Assembly (NCBI GenBank): GCA_016195985.1
Contig: JACPYP010000009.1
Location: 1-64,000, forward strand
Length of the DNA: 64,000 nt
Reading direction: 5' to 3'
Source of the DNA: Acidobacteriota bacterium
Lineage (GTDB): Bacteria > Acidobacteriota > Holophagae > Holophagales > Holophagaceae
Shown here: one piece after another, positions 61,546 through 64,000 of the stretch
How positions within the stretch are numbered: position 1 is the stretch's first letter
Layout: every line of letters starts with the position of its first letter
Notes under the pieces: generated by a model
Databases searched by the model: none
What the model saw: the letters and a program-made list of their open reading frames with translations, nothing else
What the model was told of the DNA's origin: nothing
Program-made: the position numbers and the translations under genes

Positions 61546-61675
61546 GGGGCATGGCCCCTCTGGCGCATGGGCGCGGGACCGCGCCCATGCTGTCACCCCG
61601 CTGGGGGCGCTGCCACGCCCCCAGACCCCCGCCCCGTGGTGTCCATGGGCGTTGAGATCGCACGGACACCACTAG
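61546..61675. repeat. Dispersed 117-bp palindromic repeat, copy B
   Basis: 61546-61662 is identical to the complement of 7443-7559, and the CGGACACCACTAG edge at 61663-61675 is also shared. The TAG inside its CTAG edge is the stop codon of the minus-strand OmpW gene. It has no coding capacity of its own. Confidence 0.85.
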
Positions 61676-62280
61676 AAGCGGTAGCCCACGCCCACGCCGT
61701 AGAGGAAGGGATCCACCTTCACGGTGGTGACCTTGGCGCCGGCGGCGGTCTTCACGTCGGTCCTGAGCTGGGCGTACTTCACATCGAGGTTGATGTAGCA
61801 GTTGGCGGCCACCTTGAAATCCACGCCCGCCTGGGCGGCCAGGCCGACGCTGCTCTTGTCCAGGTCCAGCGCGCCGCTGGCCAGCTTCACGTCGGAGATG
61901 AGGGTGAAGTTGAGGCCCGCGCCCACGTAGGGATTCACCGTCTGGCCCGGAAGGAAGTGCCACTGGGCCGTGAGGGTGGGCGGCAGGTGCTTGAAGGTGC
62001 CGATCTTCGTCCCGGCCAGCGTCACGTCGTGCTGCTGGGGCACCGTGAGGATCAGCTCGGCCGCGAGGTTGGGGCTGAAGAAGTAGCTGAAATCCACTTC
62101 GGGGATGGTCTTGTCGCTCACGTGGATGGCGTCGGCGGGAAGGCCCGGGGCCGCGTCGGACTTGTTGGCAGGCTGGATCTGAACGGCCCGCAGGCGGATC
62201 ATCCAGGGGCCTTCTTCGGCGCGGAGGCCCGGGCCCGCGAGGGCGGCGGCGAGCAGGGCGAGGGGGGCAAAGGTCTTCAT
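61672..62280 (-). CDS. OmpW-family outer membrane protein
   Basis: A 202-residue exported protein with an eight-stranded OmpW-type barrel: after the signal peptide come WMIRLRAVQIQP, then ADAIHVSDKTIPEVDFSYFFSPNLAAELIL, NPYVGAGLNFTL and a C-terminal FLYGVGVGYRF ending in Phe for BAM recognition. OmpW is a narrow hydrophobic-channel porin often induced under anaerobic or oxidative conditions. The stop codon TAG falls in the edge of the dispersed repeat. The ATG at 62280 was chosen at the start of the signal peptide. Confidence 0.88.
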   Translation of the reverse strand: MKTFAPLALLAAALAGPGLRAEEGPWMIRLRAVQIQPANKSDAAPGLPADAIHVSDKTIPEVDFSYFFSPNLAAELILTVPQQHDVTLAGTKIGTFKHLPPTLTAQWHFLPGQTVNPYVGAGLNFTLISDVKLASGALDLDKSSVGLAAQAGVDFKVAANCYINLDVKYAQLRTDVKTAAGAKVTTVKVDPFLYGVGVGYRF

Positions 62281-62477
62281 GGCACATCCAGAAAAGGCCC
62301 CCGGAACAGCCCGGGAGCGGGTGAAAAGGCAGGGCTTCCCCGACCGGGTCGAAGCCGGTGGGCCGGGGGGATGAGGCAAGGCAGAGGCAGGCCCGCCGCC
62401 TACGAGCGGAAAGGGGGCGGAAAGGCGGGTGTGTTGGGAAGGGACCGGCGGGGCCCGTCAGGAAACGGCGGGACCGG

Positions 62478-62972
62478 TCAGGAAACGGAGGAGGGACTGC
62501 GGGAGGCCTTGTGCCCCTCGGTGGCCCCAGCCTGGTGCGTGGTGAGGTGAGCCGCCTGATGTTCCGGCGAATCATCCACCAGGGTGTCGAAGGTGACCGT
62601 GGCCAGGTGGCGCTGCAGCAGGTCCGTGGCCTGGCCCCAGGCGCGCTGGACCCTGCATCCCTGGCTGAACACGCAGGGCTTGCCGCCCTCCAGGCAGGCG
62701 TTCAGCACCACGCCCCCCTCCACCGCCTCGAGGATGTCGAGCAGGGAGATGGCCGAGGCCGGCCGGGCGAGGTTGATGCCGCCGCCCGTGCCGCGGGCCG
62801 TCTGAAGAATGCCCGCCTTCACGAGATCGGCCACGATGCGCCGCGTGTAGGGCGCGGGCAGCAGGCGGATCCGGGAGATCTCGGGGATGGTCACCCGCGT
62901 CCCCGCCGGCAGACAGGCCAGGTGCAGCACCAGGCGCGCCGCGTAGTCCGATTGCCGGGAAATGCCGATCAT
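62478..62972 (-). CDS. Rrf2-family Fe-S transcriptional regulator 1
   Basis: A 164-residue Rrf2 regulator: winged helix GISRQSDYAARLVLHLAC, then a DNA-reading helix (TRRIVADLVKAGILQTARGTGGG) and three cysteines, CLEGGKPCVFSQGC, in the usual cluster-binding segment. Such proteins (NsrR, IscR, RsrR type) respond to NO, Fe-S status or redox through an Fe-S cluster. The start at 62972 follows GAGG. A paralogue is 107 bases upstream. Confidence 0.88.
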   Translation of the reverse strand: MIGISRQSDYAARLVLHLACLPAGTRVTIPEISRIRLLPAPYTRRIVADLVKAGILQTARGTGGGINLARPASAISLLDILEAVEGGVVLNACLEGGKPCVFSQGCRVQRAWGQATDLLQRHLATVTFDTLVDDSPEHQAAHLTTHQAGATEGHKASRSPSSVS

Positions 62973-63078
62973 GAAGCCTCGGGGGGTCTGCGAACCAAGA
63001 TGACTGTTTGGGTAACCTTGGTCAATACCCATAGGTCATGAATTTAACGGACCCATTGGGATTATAAGATTCCAGCGT

Positions 63079-63576
63079 TCAGGCCAGGGCGCCCTTGGGC
63101 CCGGCGCAGCCCCGCGCGCCGCGTACGCGGCCGATGGCCTGCACCCGCAGGTGGGCGGGCTGGTGGGCTTCGCTCCGCTGGGCCAGGGCGTCGAAGCGCA
63201 CCGAAGCCAGGTAGCTATCCAGCACGTGGGTGGCCTCCACCCAGATGGACTGCACGGGGCAGGCCGCGGCCAGGGGGCACACCCGCCGGTCGCTCACGCA
63301 GTGGTTCAGCGCCACTCCGCCCTCCATGGCGTGCACCACCTCGCCCAGGGAGATCTCCGCCGCGGGCCGGGCCAGGCGCACGCCTCCGCCCGAGCCCCGC
63401 GAGGTGGCCAGAATGCCGGCCCGCACCAGGTCCCCCACGATGCGCCGCACGAATTCCAAGGGCAGCATGCGGTGCTTGGCGATATCGGCGATGGGCACCT
63501 TCGCTTCAGGCGCCAGACAGGCCAGGTGCAGCACCACCCGGGCCGCGTAATCGGTCTGTCGCGAGATGCCAAGCAT
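63079..63576 (-). CDS. Rrf2-family Fe-S transcriptional regulator 2
   Basis: A 165-residue paralogue of regulator 1, with GISRQTDYAARVVLHLAC and the RRIVGDLVRAGILATSRGSGGG winged helix. The cysteine set CVSDRRVCPLAAAC is spaced much as in NsrR. A basic glycine-rich C-terminal tail is its own addition. The gap between the two genes (62973-63078) is A/T-rich for this window and probably holds a promoter. Targets could include the OmpW and molybdoenzyme genes nearby (inference). Confidence 0.88.
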   Translation of the reverse strand: MLGISRQTDYAARVVLHLACLAPEAKVPIADIAKHRMLPLEFVRRIVGDLVRAGILATSRGSGGGVRLARPAAEISLGEVVHAMEGGVALNHCVSDRRVCPLAAACPVQSIWVEATHVLDSYLASVRFDALAQRSEAHQPAHLRVQAIGRVRGARGCAGPKGALA

Positions 63577-63657
63577 GGGTCACCGCCTTGGAAGGCAAAT
63601 ATGAGCGGCGGGGTCCCATTGGTCAAGACATCTGGGTCACCTATGGCGGAAAGGAAG

Positions 63658-64000
63658 CTACCCTTCGGCCCGGAAATGGAAGAGGTCCGCGTCCTCGCCG
63701 TCGGAGTAGTAGCCGCCCCGGCGGCCACAGGGCTTCCAGCCGCAGGCACGGTAGAGGCGGATGGCCGAAGCGTTGGACACCCGCACTTCCAGGAACAGGT
63801 GATCGATGCCCGCGTCCGCCAGCTCCTGCTGGCAGACCTCCAGCAGCTGGCGGCCCAGCCCTGAGCCGCGGTGGGCGGGATCCACCGCGATGCGCAGCAG
63901 GTCGGCCTCGCCCGCCACCTGCACACAGGACCAACGGGCGAAGGCCAGCTCGGGGATGACCCACATGCGCTCGTGGAGGGCCGGGGTCTTCCAGGCATCG
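63658..64000 (-). CDS. rimI: RimI-like ribosomal-protein-alanine N-acetyltransferase (5' end outside window)
   Basis: The C-terminal 114 residues of a GNAT acetyltransferase. The acetyl-CoA motif is IAVDPAHRGSGLGRQLLEVCQQEL, followed by FLEVRVSNASAIRLYRACGW and a C-terminal YYSDGEDADLF, as in RimI. The frame is open to the window edge, so the start lies beyond 64000. RimI acetylates the N-terminus of ribosomal protein S18; other GNAT targets cannot be excluded for this fragment. Confidence 0.85.
   Translation of the reverse strand, partial: DAWKTPALHERMWVIPELAFARWSCVQVAGEADLLRIAVDPAHRGSGLGRQLLEVCQQELADAGIDHLFLEVRVSNASAIRLYRACGWKPCGRRGGYYSDGEDADLFHFRAEG

Overview
The window is GC-rich (mid-60s percent over most of its length) and looks like a chromosomal segment of a Gram-negative, motile, respiratory bacterium. 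The best guess is an acidobacterium of the Holophagaceae type (Geothrix/Holophaga relatives). That guess rests on the mix of multihaem cytochromes, long acyl-CoA dehydrogenases, FecR/DUF6600-like and VIT-vWA proteins, paired Rrf2 regulators and gene-dense TGATG/ATGA-coupled operons; no rRNA is present to confirm it.

Layout. 1-3020: four genes of lower GC and different codon feel (exported SnoaL/NTF2-like protein, tautomerase, metallo-beta-lactamase-fold hydrolase, quinone oxidoreductase), probably acquired. 3207-7564: asnS, an exported Nudix-like protein and an S9 peptidase. 7416-13540 (minus strand): a chemotaxis block of CheY, two CheZ-motif proteins (one fused to CheW), a triple-CheW scaffold and CheA, with a PilZ gene upstream; no CheR or CheB is seen. 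13707-17733: pyrR-pyrB, two small ORF6N-type genes and gpmI. 17814-26937: a Cache sensor, an AAA ATPase, two long acyl-CoA dehydrogenases (the second broken by a deletion) flanking a split PAS/MCP receptor and ubiE. 27005-32485: FecR-like protein, antitoxin remnant, tatD, a MoaA-like protein lacking the radical-SAM cysteines, and a thioredoxin-like ferredoxin. 32600-37177: a Crp-type palindrome followed by monohaem cytochrome c, outer-membrane barrel, octahaem cytochrome and cytochrome b, a periplasmic respiratory module. 37252-43399: a DUF134 protein, CoA-disulfide/persulfide reductase, a frameshifted NifX-like gene, a Cys/Met-metabolism PLP enzyme, an NtrC-type regulator and a MerR-type regulator. 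43435-44072: tRNA-Pro and repeated tRNA-arm/terminator modules. 44073-49008: ECF sigma, anti-sigma, VIT-vWA and exported PCMT genes. 49075-55566: surE, acyP, apt, an epimerase, an NtrY-like kinase and an orphan DNA methyltransferase. 55589-61113: an Fnr-like site and a six-gene molybdoenzyme operon (membrane anchor, nitrate-reductase-like catalytic subunit, four-cluster ferredoxin, Rieske protein, small membrane protein, HPP-family protein). 61145-61675: clustered palindromic and mobile elements. 61672-64000: OmpW, two Rrf2 regulators and the 3' part of rimI.

Functional picture. Two electron-transfer modules (octahaem cytochrome; nitrate-reductase-like complex) each have a Crp/Fnr-type palindrome upstream, and two Fe-S-type Rrf2 regulators lie nearby, which suggests respiratory control by oxygen or nitrogen oxides. 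A CetB/CetA-like energy-taxis pair could report redox state to the chemotaxis block. The most unusual items are the CheW-CheZ fusion, the CheZ-like protein with a FliM-type N-terminal peptide, the MoaA-like protein without its N-terminal cluster cysteines, the molybdoenzyme-Rieske-HPP operon, and a 117-bp exact repeat, present twice in inverted orientation, that reaches the 3' ends of host genes.
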